Below are positions 8,981 through 20,212 of a stretch of DNA of 25,552 nt, piece after piece. The DNA lies in contig JADGJH010000201.1 in assembly GCA_027596945.1 (NCBI GenBank), forward strand, positions 1-25,552, read 5' to 3'. The notes beneath the pieces were generated by a model. That model did no database searches. It was given only the letters and a program-made list of their open reading frames with translations, and had not been told where the DNA came from. How positions within the stretch are numbered: position 1 is the first letter of the stretch; the number at the start of each line of letters is the position of its first letter. Made by a program: the position numbers and the translations under genes. This DNA is from Physocladia obscura (lineage: Eukaryota > Chytridiomycota > Chytridiomycetes > Chytridiales > Chytriomycetaceae).

Positions 8981-11900
8981 TTAACGGCCATAATAACCTC
9001 CGCTCTGTGGTGGGGGCTGCGGGCGGAATCCCATCGGCGTGTGTGAAATCATGCCAGGAGCACCATACGGTAAAGCATTTGGTGTCTGAGGCATCATCGG
9101 CCGCATTGCAGGCATACCAGTCCAACCACCCGCTTGTGGCAGTTGCTGCGGTTGGCCATACCCCATTGGCATTGGTGGTCTGACTGCCATTCCAGACTGA
9201 CCTCCATTAATGCCAGCTGTCATTATCGGTCGTGGTGGAATTGAAGGCTGCCCACCATTTCTCATTCCACCGCCACTGTTGATTGATTGCGGCATTTGAG
9301 GCCGAGCAGCTGACTGTTGCAAAGAAGACATGCCAGGTGGAATTGCCCCCGACCGGCTTAGACCTCCTGGAATCTGATGGGGTCTACTTCCTTGGCTTTG
9401 CTTCGCTGCTCGCGCCTTAGCATCTGCAGCAGCAGTTGCTTCTTTCATACGCTGGGCTTCCTGCCGCTTGAAAGCGTCAAACATTTGGTCCAGACGCTTG
9501 TAACCAATATTACGAAACTTGAATCCTTCGGGTGTTATATACACATACTCATGTCGAGGAGATTTATTAATGTGCTGGTATGCAAGATACATACAATGAG
9601 ACTTGTCGCAGGGAATAATTGCATACGACGATCGTTTTTTAGACTGAACCTCGCGTTCCAAAAAGTGAACTAAAAAAAATTATTGCAATTACGGAATAAA
9701 AAGAGTATAACTACTCACAAGTATCATCCAAAGAGGTGCTTCGATATTTTGGATGTTTTCGAGCTTCAGTAAAATGCAGTGCCATTGGCTCGATGTATGT
9801 CGCAATAATTTCTTCCAAATCATCAAATTTTTTTTTTTCAATAATCAAGGTTTTTCCGAGTGTCCATTCATTTTCCTTGTTGGTTTCAAGAATATCTAGT
9901 TTAAAACGCATAAGAATATTCCATCAATACAAGAAGTCCATGACATACCAATGTGCTGAAATAAACCTTCATCAACTTTCCATGTAATACAAATATGGTC
10001 ATTTCCTTTCGTCGAAGGGCGAATAATTAAGCTTCCATTGCGAACATTTGAACCAGTTAATTCGGTAATTGCCTCTTGATAAGTACAGTTTCTCCAATAA
10101 GGGTGATTTATGGTTCGACTTCGCTTTGGCTTTGCAGTCGTCTTTGGAATAACTGGAACAGAGATAATTAAAAAAAAAAAAAACTTAATGTGAACAAAAT
10201 AGAATAAAACCTGGCTTTTTTTCTCGATCGTCTTCTTCTTTATCAAGGTTAAAGTAACGATCCCTAGTGCTTGCAGCTAAATCCATCAACCACTTTCCAC
10301 TATCGACAAAGTCTTCACGCGCATCGATTTCTACTCGAAACTCTTTCATATCAACTTTCGTGACAACCGCTTGAAAGGGTTCATTCTCTTGCAACTTGCG
10401 CTGCATCGGCGTCAAAGAATTCTGTAAATTCGCATCGATTCCACTCGCCGTCAGTTTGCATCTAATAAACCGTTCGAAAATCTTGACAACAACACACGAC
10501 ATCATCATTCCCAACAACGATTCTTCTCTCTCGCCCGTCAGCATAGGGAAAATTTCTGCCCATCCGGCACTGACGAATTTTTTGCGGCGCTCATGGTACG
10601 GCGCAATAATTTCGTCTTTGATATCGCGCAAAGCGATCCGTTTCAGATCTTGACTTGTTCGGTACAGTTCGTCGGCAAAATCGTCAAGCATGAGATTATC
10701 GAGTCGTTCTGGATGGTCTTCCATGAGTTCTGCAACGTGGCTCGATGGGTCGTCGGTTTCAACTACTTCGTCAATATCGAGAGCGCCTGCTGCCATTTTG
10801 CGTGCAATATCGTAATCTTCAGGATGGATGCGCGTGTTGTCCAATACGTCCAAGTTTACTGATCTGATTTGCTTGAAGCTTTTTTTGTGAATTCGAATAA
10901 ACGATGCGCAGTTCATGAAAATAACGCGGCCAAGCATTTTTTCCAAAACAAAATGAGCTCTACTTGGTAGCCTCCCTCCAATCTTGTTAATGCGGCTGAT
11001 CAAAAAGCCGACTTTTCTTGGCCCAAGACCACTAACGAATTGAAGAGTATTTGCTCGATGTGGGTGCAAAACTGCGTCGTTAATATCTACTCCACTGTTT
11101 TTTGCTTCATCAGTCCCAAACTAAAACATGAATCAAATCGCAATACCTTGCATTGACAACATTGATGAAAGCACGTTCAAATGCACCTTTTAGTTTATCT
11201 TCTGGTAACTGAATATAAAAAATGAAACTAAATTAGAAAATCAATGCAGAAAATAAATTTAGAAAGTTACCAAATTTTGATGCGGATGGACTTGCAGCAA
11301 CTTAATCTCTTCATCCGAGTTGTACAGAGTCGCTAACTCAAATGTCGTATCTTGGACACGTCTTGCCAAAGAAACACAGTATCGCGCCCACGGCGGGTAG
11401 TCAGGAAACTCTTTTGCATATCGCTTTGAGTTCATCACTAGTCTCGCAACGTCATCTTCAATCATCGTAACTTCTGGAACAACAAACTCGGAACGGCGAT
11501 ATCGTCGGCGATCAGATGAAGAGTCGTGATCATCGTTAATGCGTTTAATTACTTCTACCAAATCAGGTAAAAGCCTAGTTTTAGTCGAGATTGTTGTTCC
11601 ACCAACTACCACAACTTCGATTTGGAATTCACGCAATTTCGAAAGAATAACATCATGGTCTTTGAGTTTTTGTTCGCGCATATGCATTGAAGAGAGTTTC
11701 GTCAAAGATGAAACGCGACCACTTTCATCAATACAAACTGCGAAAGCCGCAGTTAAGGGATCGCCATCTCCCCATGTTATAGCCATCACACGCGCATGGG
11801 TTTTCACGTCTTCTTCATCGTAATCATCATCTCGGCTTCGATCACGGCGGTAAGGCTGTACATCAATTTTCTAATTTGCGGTTTTTTTGTTGTTTTTTTT

Positions 11901-14759
11901 GTTGTGTTTTTTGTTCGTTTTTTTCTTTTGTCAATAGGTGTTTTCAAGAAATTATGCTGTCGTTTTTCACCTTTTCCAGGGACTCACGGCAATCATCAAT
12001 TAACCACTCCGTAGCTTTGGCCGCCATCATTTCTTTGAACCACTTGACTACAGCAGGAAAAATCAATTCTTTGGTCGCCTTCTCTGCACAGCGCCGACGT
12101 TCATCGTTCCACCGTTCCGCAATTTCGCTCGTGTAGTCGTTGGTTATATTTTTAACGATATCTTCGAGCAATTTGGTTTCCTCGTCGACGTAAACTTTCA
12201 CCTCGACTAATCCTTCAACCTCAGCTTTATGTATCAGAAGGTAATCGGCTTTTTCAAATTTATACGTCGGTTTCTCTTTGAGGTATTTGAATTTCTTTTT
12301 CAAACAATTTTTTAAGTTTAATTTTTTAGCTGTCAAAATAATTGATTACAAACATAATACGGATGTAGAGGAGTAATTTCTTTCTTGCCGCGTTCTGTTG
12401 GATTCACAGTGACTACGGCGTCCGTTTCATATACTTTTCTGATGAAGCGTCGGAAATTTGGGTCGACGGCAATTTGATGAGCAAGCATCATTCTAGCGGC
12501 TGTTTTGCGTTTTATGTTTCATATGTTTGTTTATTTTTTCACAAATGCGAATAATGTGGAATTCAAGACAATTCAAAAATCAACAAACATACCATCGATC
12601 ACCCTTCGAATATCACTAAATTGCGATTTTTCAACGACAAAAGCTGCCGCAGTGTCAAATGGATCTTGCGGTAAATCTTCGGGAGTATGTAAATTTCGCA
12701 TAAAAGTGATACTTTCACTAAACTTTTTCACGTCTACATTGTAAAGCTGGGGAAAAATTTTTTTATAGACAAATATTTATAAAATAGAAAATCGCAAGCA
12801 AACCTTCACGAAATTATTGATACCCAATCTCTTAGCATCATCATATTCAGATCGTCTAACCGCCCTCTTCAGCTCTACTCTTCTTCCTTTGGCTTCTTCA
12901 ACTTTCTTGATTTCTTCTGAATAATAAAGTTGCAAATACACCATCACATCATTTACATCTTCAATATTTTTCGCAGTGCGCAGCATTTCGTCCACATACA
13001 TATCATTCAGCAATATATTTTGCACACTACCGCTGCTAAGTAATTCTGGACTTGTACGAAGGTCTGTAATCAAATTTCGAACAGTCCGACGCTTCGCTTC
13101 AACGCTGTGAAATTGGACATCGAGATCATGTATGCGCCACAAATCTACACGCTCGACAAATCCAAGAAACTTTCCGGTCTCATCAATGAGTGTCATATGG
13201 TCTTTTCGATGCGCAATCAGGAATGGAATTTCATAATTATCCTTGTGTATAAATAAGAGAATTTTTTTGATTGCTGTTTGGCGCGATTCTTGTGTAGCGG
13301 TTAGAATTGGAGACGAATGAATTGACGAGCCAGGAGGTGCAGTTGCTGCCATTTGCATAATTGCAGATTCTATATGCAAGATTTCACGTTCAAGGTCTTC
13401 TTCAGACAATTGTGGGTATTCTACAGGACGCAATTGGAATCTCTCAGGTACGTCTTTGAGTCGAATTATTTCGTCAGCATCTGTGAGATGTCGTTTCGCT
13501 ATTTCTTCTGGCTCAAAGACCTGTAGAAATCAAAAAACAATTATTAGTACCAGGATTTAAAAAGTTAAACATGGGAACGCTTACATCAGAAAATTTTAGA
13601 GTTTTTTTGATAGGGGTTTCGCGTCTATGTTCATCGTCGTCATCATCGCCGCGTCGTGCTCGTTCGCGCGGTTTTGATCCGTCGCTCTAACAAAACAAAA
13701 ATTACAGTAAATAAAAAAAAAACCATCGACAACATATATGAAACAATACCGCAAATAGTGCATATTTGTAATCGCTTCCATCACCAAAAAGATCTTCAAT
13801 ATCTTCCCAAACTCTAATAATTACATGAGGCGTTAGTTTAAATTTTGGGTAAAGAAAATCCAACGCAACTCTTCAGAGATGTTGTATGTTCCGCTGAAGG
13901 TCTTGGCTTTGCCTCGCTCCAATTTTCGTCGCTCCTTGTCAGCCCGCATACGCTCCTTCCTATCGGCTTCAGTTTCGTCTGCCAAACCTTCATATTCGTC
14001 ATCATTAATGACGAATCCATCATTGGAATCTGAATCGTCTGAATAAGCCGGACGGTCAACGGACGATTTTACTCCCCGATCTGAAGGAGCAGCGCCCGGC
14101 TCCTCTTCCACTTCATCTTTAAACATGTCATCGAGAGTACCAGTTCGTTTGGTTCCGACGGCAGAGGCAGAAGAATCTTGGCTTTTTTTCTTGAGTCTTC
14201 CACCTCGCGTTTCTCTTTTTCTTCCGTAAATGTTTTCTCTGATGAGATCGAAATCGTCATCGTCCAAAACTTCTTCCTCCTCGCGTCTTCTCCGTTTGCG
14301 CTTTTCGCGGCGCCGTTGTTCCCTACGTCTGTGCTTAGCGTCCAAATCGTCATCGCCTTCTACTTCTTCTTCTTCTTCCTCTTCTTCTTCGTCATCAACA
14401 ATGAATCCCTTGTCAGCTTCTGTCATTTCTTCGTCAGAATCTTCGATGGACGAGTCATCCGAGTCCGGCTCAAGTCTTTTGAGCTACCAAAGCAATTAAA
14501 TAAATTTAGTGAATGAAGAAATATATAGTAAAAAAAAGAAAGTGGATGGGAAAACCTTCTTCGACTTTCTCTTTGGCGCAGTGCTCTCTCCTTCTTCGCC
14601 GTCGGTATTGTCGCCGGCAATAGCATCGTTAATCTCAGCCGCAATCTTGTCGTCATCACTGTCTTCGCCAAGGAATCTATTCTTTACCGGCAAAGTCGAA
14701 GATTGTTTGTTACTGGTTTCTGCATCGCTGAGGTTGAGGTCCAAGTCACTGTCGCTCAT
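8981..14759 (-). CDS. SPT6: Transcription elongation factor and histone chaperone Spt6
   Basis: Fourteen exons keep one frame and give 1646 aa: 14759-14556, 14483-13870, 13813-13750, 13686-13585, 13520-12804, 12746-12593, 12499-12354, 12294-11971, 11870-11271, 11208-11147, 11094-10211, 10152-9949, 9895-9719, 9669-8981. Spt6 travels with RNA polymerase II and rebuilds nucleosomes behind it. Domains in order: an acidic N-terminus (1-270); an FGDG motif (about 280) like the Spn1/Iws1-binding segment; the helical core; a YqgF-like domain (about 790-930); a helix-hairpin-helix with FVSGLGPRK (about 1010-1060); a death-like domain and an S1-like domain (to about 1260); and tandem SH2 domains (about 1310-1500), with the phosphate-binding Arg in SLIIRPSTKG. 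A Gly/Pro/Gln/Met-rich tail ends GGYYGR. Length fits the family (yeast about 1450, human about 1730). The exon 2 donor (GTTGCG) and the exon 8 and 11 acceptors were chosen by frame and homology and are the least certain. Nuclear. Confidence 0.93.
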
Positions 14760-14840
14760 TTCTTTTTTCAAACAAAAAATAGATCTTCAAAAAACTAACC
14801 CACAGAGTGTGGAGAACTTCGCGAACTTATTATTACACAA

Positions 14841-15993
14841 TCAAACTACTGTTTCAATTTTCTCCGCATACTGAAACTCGCCTGAAACCTCAAATTCTGC
14901 CATGTCAAGACCAATTAAACAACTTTCTTTCACCACTTGTGGAACTCCTTCGCCCTTATATTTTTCAAGCACGGCAAAGCACTCTGGCGTTGCAATAGAT
15001 CCAAGCGCTTCAGCGGCTTCGTGCCGCACCATTGTGTCTTCAGTTTCATTCTCGAGTGTTGTTATCAGACTTGGCACCGATGCTTCATGTTGCATCTGTC
15101 CAAACACATACGCGATTTCATGGCGGAAAAGCGCAGAATCGTCTGCAAACCCTTTCGCAAGTTCAAGAACAGCTTCTTTATCTCCTCGATTACGCAGCGC
15201 AAACATTGCTTTATATCGCTGAAACAGAGGCAACGACACATCCATCAAAACTGCGCCAACTTCTTTTGTCGACATTGCCTTGATGTGCGCCACATCTGAT
15301 TCTGTTTTCGCAGCAAATTCGAGCGCTGGGGCTGGATCTATACTCGTATATCCCCCGTTGTTGTCGCAATCGGTATTTCCAGGTGGAGTTTTTGCCTTAG
15401 TAAGTTCATACTGAATGCGTTCTATGGCTAGTTCAACCGTTTCTCGCACAACACGTGACGATTCTTGCTCCAATGTGCGGTATTTTTCAAGTATTTCCAA
15501 CGAAGATTCTTGCCCAATTGCTCCCAGTGCTTCCGCCGCCTAAAACACAATTCGTTTCAAACATTCCTTTCGGCTTTCAACGATAAAAAAATTGTTGTTA
15601 ACGGGCCAAAATAAATATACCTCATGTCTGACCATCGGATCTTCAGAAAGAGTGGCGAGGACGTTGTTCAAAATTGGAATCGCATGAGGATTTTTCATTT
15701 GTCCGAGAACATATGCAAGTTCGTGCCGCAAAAGAACAGAAGGATCGGCAAAACCTACACTTGACCAACATCAGTTCGTTTGTAGACATTTTTATTATAG
15801 ACGGCTGCGTGAGCTATCATGACTCACCTCTAGCAATAATGTCAACAGCGCGATTACTCTTGACACTTTTGAGCGTAAACAGAGCCCTGAAACGCTGTTT
15901 AAGAGGAGCCGGAGGGACGATTGAGTTCGTTAGAATTGTCTCAAGACGAACATATTCGGAATCCGGAATTGCAACAGCTTGGTGAACTGTCAT
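14841..15993 (-). CDS. LIA1: Deoxyhypusine hydroxylase (HEAT-repeat di-iron enzyme)
   Basis: Exons 15993-15828, 15754-15621 and 15539-14841 give 332 aa, near yeast Lia1 (325) and human DOHH (302). The enzyme hydroxylates the deoxyhypusine residue of eIF5A, the last step in making hypusine, in the cytoplasm. The chain is built of HEAT-like repeats in two halves joined by a variable linker (about 135-175). All four His-Glu iron-binding pairs are present: H66-E67 ([12 protein letters not shown]), H99-E100 (MVRHE at an exon end, followed by AAEALG), H240-E241 ([12 protein letters not shown]) and H273-E274 ([11 protein letters not shown]). Each half has the family's 33-residue spacing between pairs. 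The second intron falls exactly after H99-E100. Introns are 73 and 81 nt. The stop lies 81 nt before the SPT6 start on the same strand; the start faces the membrane-protein gene on the other strand. Confidence 0.95.
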
Positions 15994-16145
15994 TTACTGT
16001 GAAATGAAAAGCAGTGTTTCAAGCAAAGAAAAAAACGAAAAGATTTCTCAAATTTCTTGATTTCAAATCAATTTCATTGGCTGATGTGCTGCCACTGCCA
16101 AGCAACCAAAATTCCTTTTCCACAAGTACTCATTTGTTTAAAATC
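15994..16145. promoter_or_regulatory. Shared divergent promoter region with a CCAAT box
   Basis: 152 bp separate the deoxyhypusine hydroxylase ATG (minus) from the chosen ATG of the membrane-protein gene (plus). AGCCAATGA on the minus strand, with ATTGGCT at 16076-16082 on the plus strand, fits the CCAAT site bound by the HAP/NF-Y complex. Its minus-strand orientation points at the hydroxylase gene. No TATA box was seen. Confidence 0.4.
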
Positions 16146-16863
16146 ATGACAGCAAAAGCAAGGGATGGAACGGAAGTCACATTAGCCACAAATCCATCCT
16201 GGGCTCCACAAACTGTGACAGATCCATCCCAAACTTCACAAGAAATCGAAAGTTACAACGTTTTCACATCGCGTGGTTAGTGTCATGAAAATAATTGGCA
16301 ATCCTAATTTTTGATTTCTCTCAGAATCTCTACCGATAACTTCGTCGCCACCGGCAGCTACTACAATGCAAAATACGCAGTCAGGTACTGCTACAGCAAC
16401 TCTCATGCAACTTTCTTCGACAATTGAAACGAATGCCAGCCAATGCAACAGCGATAATAGCACGAGTTTTGAACCAATTAACCAAGCGTTGTTGCAGTAT
16501 ACGTTTGGTATAATTATCGGTATCCTCGCGGTTCTTCTCGTGATATTCATCCTAGCTTGGATCCAAAGAGGAAATAAACTAAAAACTCTGTCAATCGCGC
16601 CGCCGAACCAGCCTCATTGCCAACGGCGAAGTGCTCCAATTCCTTTGACGGAAATAAATCATGGAAACATTTCGAACGAGTCGTTGACACAGCAGAACTC
16701 TTCGTGGCTGGCAGGAAACTTTCTGACATCGAAAGTTATGGCGTATCTCAGGAATCCCGAAACGCTTGTGTTGGGGGACAATCAAGAACCATCGGCTGAT
16801 TTTATGGTTGCAACGCTTCTTGAGTCGGCAATGCCCGAATTCAAGGATGGAAAACAAAAATAA
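16146..16863 (+). CDS. Single-pass membrane protein of unknown function
   Basis: Exons 16146-16275 and 16325-16863 (49-nt intron, donor GTTAGT, acceptor CTCAG) give 222 aa. Residues 1-100 are Ser/Thr-rich with two N-glycosylation sequons (NAS near 80, NST near 88). One strong membrane segment follows at about 102-123 (FGIIIGILAVLLVIFILAW), then basic QRGNK, so by the positive-inside rule the tail faces the cytosol. The tail of about 95 residues has no domain I know. There is no signal peptide in this model, so it would insert tail-in with its N-terminus outside, unless an upstream exon is missing. The frame also stays open to an ATG at 16014, only 20 nt from the facing gene's start, which is a less likely start. 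The layout is like small fungal surface sensors, but nothing specific supports that. Confidence 0.6.
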
Positions 16864-17156
16864 ATGTTTTCTGATTATGACTGCAGAAATAGCAAAAATA
16901 ATTGTGAAGATTTTAATTTTTTTAAAAAAAAAAATGAAAAAAAAAAGCCTTATTAACCTTAGGATTTTACCAGATAGTTCTTTCGGTAAAATATTTCAAA
17001 GAATAAAATTCCAATTCAATCAATCATATTTTGAAAAACAAACATAATTTTTTTAGTCACCAACAAACAACCAAAAAAAAAAGGCACTGTTTGTTTTTCC
17101 TTTTCCTCTATTTACCTTAACTCTTTCTCATTATCAAAATATATTATCTTTTTTAT
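16864..17156. other. AT-rich 3' flank of the membrane-protein gene
   Basis: Long A-runs and T-runs, no gene. It lies between the plus-strand membrane-protein gene and the minus-strand exon remnant, so it holds two convergent 3' ends. Confidence 0.5.
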
Positions 17157-17230
17157 TTATACACCTGGAAACTTGTCCAGCCAATCAGATGAACTATCAT
17201 CGTCGATTGACTCAATTGTGACGAACGGCA
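17157..17230 (-). pseudogene. Possible orphan last exon of a missing gene
   Basis: On the minus strand an acceptor-like TATACAG is followed by an open frame PFVTIESIDDDSSSDWLDKF and four more residues, then TAA and at once AATAAA. The acidic, Ser-rich wording, the CpG content (three CpGs in 75 bp against very few beyond 17300) and the stop next to a poly(A) signal all look like the last coding exon of a real gene. No upstream exon is visible on its right, where CpG-depleted repeat DNA begins. Either the intron is very long and crosses the repeats, or the rest of the gene was lost. Chance is not excluded. Confidence 0.35.
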
Positions 17231-18179
17231 CTGTATAAATTTTTTTCAATCAAAAATCATAAATCCAGAATCATAAATTCAAAGCATTAAATCCAAACGC
17301 CTCAAAGAAAAATAAACAACCCCTTCAATGTCAGAGAGTTTTGACACCCAGACTTTTGGACAGTTGCTCTATATATGGATTTTTTGTAGAGTAATTGCCT
17401 TGGCAGACTGTGCATCAAGGCGTATATTTTATTTTGATGTTGGTTGTATTTTATTTGTTATTAGTCAAGAATGATAGAAACCAGTTTCTCACCAGATGTT
17501 TCAAATACTGAAAACTGATCAGATTACAGCTGTTTTCAATGCAAATGGAACAGACAAAATATTGCATCTTTTGAGAAATAAGACATACTTCTCCTAAAAT
17601 ACTGGAAATACTGATTAGTTGCCAACAGCTTAGTCTGCATCAAAGCCATGGGAATTCAGCAGCATTCTAATCCATTACTCTGACAGATTATTTGGGCATG
17701 TATGGAGAGACAAAGTACAAGAGCTGTCACAAAACAACTTGGAATCTTGTTTCACACATATGGATACTTTTGCATGTTTGGAACAGCCAGGAATCTATAT
17801 TCAAGGTCATTAGTTCAATGGTAGGCTTTGGAAGTGCATGCTTCTGATGTAATTTACAATTCTGCACCATCTCCAAAAATATTGTAATTATCTTTTGATC
17901 CTTTAACATATCAAAGCTTTATTCAATTTACCCATTGATTGGTGTCCCAATAAACTTCAGGAGCAGGTTTATGCATTTTTTTTTTTGCAGTATCTGTTTC
18001 AGTTTCAACCATTTGGAGGACTCTGTGGCTACTTGGATATTTGCATAAACAGGTAATAATCAAAAATATATATCTTTATTTGACTGAAATATTACATGCT
18101 TTATGAAGCTATCAGTGAGAGCAGCAGAACCCAATGAGATCAAGTGCCAAAAAAAATTTTTTTTCAGTATCATGCTGAA
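17231..18179. other. Repeat-derived DNA without a supported gene
   Basis: Apart from one or two CpGs near its left edge, the stretch is CpG-free and AT-rich with only short chance ORFs. A tRNA-like piece at 17806-17872 is listed on its own. No transposon protein was recognised here. Confidence 0.5.
17806..17872 (+). repeat. tRNA-like fragment
   Basis: TTAGTTCAATGGTAGGC is an excellent D-arm/A-box sequence, as in tRNAs. The B-box side (CAATTCTGCACC) is weak, and I could not draw a full cloverleaf. It is likely a tRNA-derived SINE remnant or a decayed tRNA gene. Confidence 0.3.
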
Positions 18180-19142
18180 TAGTGCTGACTTGTGGCTAAG
18201 CCATGTATTTGAACAACTTTAATCCATCAAGTTCTTTAGTATACAAAAAATATAATCTATTATTGATCTTTACATTTGAAAAGAATGTATAAATATATAT
18301 ATGAATACATGTAAACAAAAAAATCATACCAACTTTGGTAGGCCAATGGTAAAGGTGCTGTCTGACTGTTTTTGTGAAGGATCTGGGATCACCCCACACC
18401 AACCATTCTTATCATCTGGTTCATGTTCTCAGTATTTTTTTTTCTCCATAATAACTCTTAGAGTGGCCATCTTATGCCTGGAAGGTATATAAAGGCTCTT
18501 AAATATACAGGATACAATAAGCACTGCTTTTGTTTGAATGAGCCCTGTTTCAAAGAGAGCAATCTGTCAACATACATATGAGCACAGCTTGTGTAGTTGA
18601 CAGAAGTAACATCCTTATGGATCTCATGCTTCTAAGTCTTATTTTCAAGTGAGTTGGAATGGTAGGGCATGTGATGCCCTATGGGAAACATTGTTTCTCA
18701 AGATCTGATAAGCAATAGAAACATTTTTTATTAACTCACATAACCAACAACTAAAGTTGGCTATCAACAAGCTAAAAGTGGAGCTTAAGTGTGTCTTCTG
18801 AGCCAACACTGTTTTTGGTTGTTGTTTGTCAGAAGATGGGTTTGAAGGTAACATTTCTTGAATGAAAATTTTCTTACCTTTAGAAAATAGTGGAAACTGA
18901 AAGAAAAACTGCCATGTTGGAATTCCAGAGAACAAAACTGTGCAGGAAAATGTTTAAAATGTGTTTATTTCTTGTTCTTTAAAAAGAAACTTGAATAAAA
19001 GAAATTTGGAAGCTTTATCAAACCCTCTAATACATTCTTCATTCAGCCTGGAGCACTGAAAGCTAATGATTTTCTGGAGTTTCTACAAGAACAATTGATA
19101 TACTATCAGTTTTTGTGGCTCTATTGATTTTTTTTTTTTTTA
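18180..19142. repeat. Dispersed repeat, copy 2
   Basis: Matches the stretch at about 920-1682 in the same order and orientation, with roughly 200 nt more, mostly near 18520-18660. The tRNA-like box pair is near its left end. On the minus strand a reading frame at about 18645-18935 (96 aa) keeps the same residues as copy 1 over about 45 positions (PSSDKQQ, LAQK, TFS-x-LIA, LCELIKNVS). That suggests a transposon protein, but I know no family for it. The repeat ends next to a DDE transposase fragment. Borders are approximate. Confidence 0.7.
18333..18400 (+). repeat. tRNA-like A box and B box inside repeat copy 2
   Basis: TGGTAGGCCAATGGTAAAGG is A-box-like, and GGGATCACCCC about 38 nt on is one change from a B box. 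They occupy the same place as the pair in copy 1 yet differ in wording, so both copies have drifted from a tRNA-like ancestor. Confidence 0.4.
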
Positions 19143-19289
19143 GTTGGACAAATGAGCCCATTCTTTGCAAATAAAAGTGTGTTTGTTATTGATAATGTTA
19201 AAATTCACCAAGACCCAAGAGTTCAAGCAGTGTGTGATGAAGCTGGAATTCACTTACTCTCTCCTTATTTCCCTGATTTTAATCCAGTA
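19140..19289 (+). mobile_element. Tc1/mariner-type DDE transposase fragment
   Basis: The frame reads QMSPFFANKSVFVIDNVKIH, then VCDEAGIHLLSPYFPDFNPV. This is the core of DDE_3-type transposases of the Tc1/mariner superfamily: a catalytic Asp in VIDN, and the conserved Y-x-P-D-x-N-P before the third acidic residue. The expected Glu after NP is not reached, because the sequence runs into GTAAGT and then a stop. It is either an exon end or a break. Only about 50 codons survive, with no terminal repeats seen, so the element is dead. Confidence 0.75.
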
Positions 19290-20212
19290 AGTTGCCCATA
19301 GAAACAACAGTGATTAAAACTACCTAATTTAGATTGAACAGAGTTTTTTTTATGGAAAAAACTATTTGTGCAGAAATAAAGAGCACTTACTGCATGAAGT
19401 ATGAAACTTGACAAAAAATTGGCTCAAGCTTGTTTATCTCATGCAAATTATATTTGACTGTGCTAGTTGCATTTATGTTAAGGATAAAAAATGTGTTTTT
19501 CATTTTTATTTCATTGATATGAATGTTCAAAAAGAATAATAAAATGATAAAAAATTGAAACCCTAATAAACCTCAAAACTGTCTAAAATTTTGTGACTTT
19601 TGATTACAAAGTCTGTATGAACTTGTTGTAATGTGTCAGAAAGAGTTGCATCAAGCAAATACTGATGATTTGTATCTGCTTTATCCCAAGCTGTCAGGTA
19701 TCTGCCATATTCCACAAATGGTAAATTAGCTTTTTACATTATTTACTAATAGTATTATCTTTAGAAAAAGACAGCACACCAGTGATTGCCTGATCATTTA
19801 TAAAATTGAATTGTTTTTGTAATTTAGGAATTGTAACAACAGTGGATCTTGGATTGACAGTGGTGGCTGAGCCATCAGAATTATTGAGCACTTAGAACTG
19901 GGTATTATATGCTGTTGCTTGAGCTGGAAAAGCTGTACTTGGTAATTTGAATTTTTTATTATCAAATTGTGCTAATAGAGGAGTGTTGTTTGACCTGCTA
20001 AAACCAAATCAACTTAACCATACAATTCTGCACCTTGAGGCCAGCTCAGGAATGTCTAAATTCTGATATTGGATGTGAGGAAAGGATGAGTAGGAGTTAA
20101 TGTGGATGATTAATATTATTAATGGTTTTATTCAGTTTTTGCAGATCATGAAAAATAAATTTTTTTTTGAGACCTTCCAATCTAACTCAGCACCTAAAAC
20201 TCAAATACAATA
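19290..20212. other. Repeat-derived DNA without a supported gene
   Basis: AT-rich and nearly free of CpG. No protein domain or RNA gene was recognised. A short open stretch around 19610-19720 directly after the transposase fragment could be its 3' remnant, but the match is too weak to claim. Confidence 0.45.

Noticed and set aside
13845..14516. Plus-strand ORFs rich in Ser and Phe opposite the SPT6 N-terminus
   Set aside because: Antisense of the acidic and Lys/Arg-rich SPT6 coding sequence; no start context or domain.
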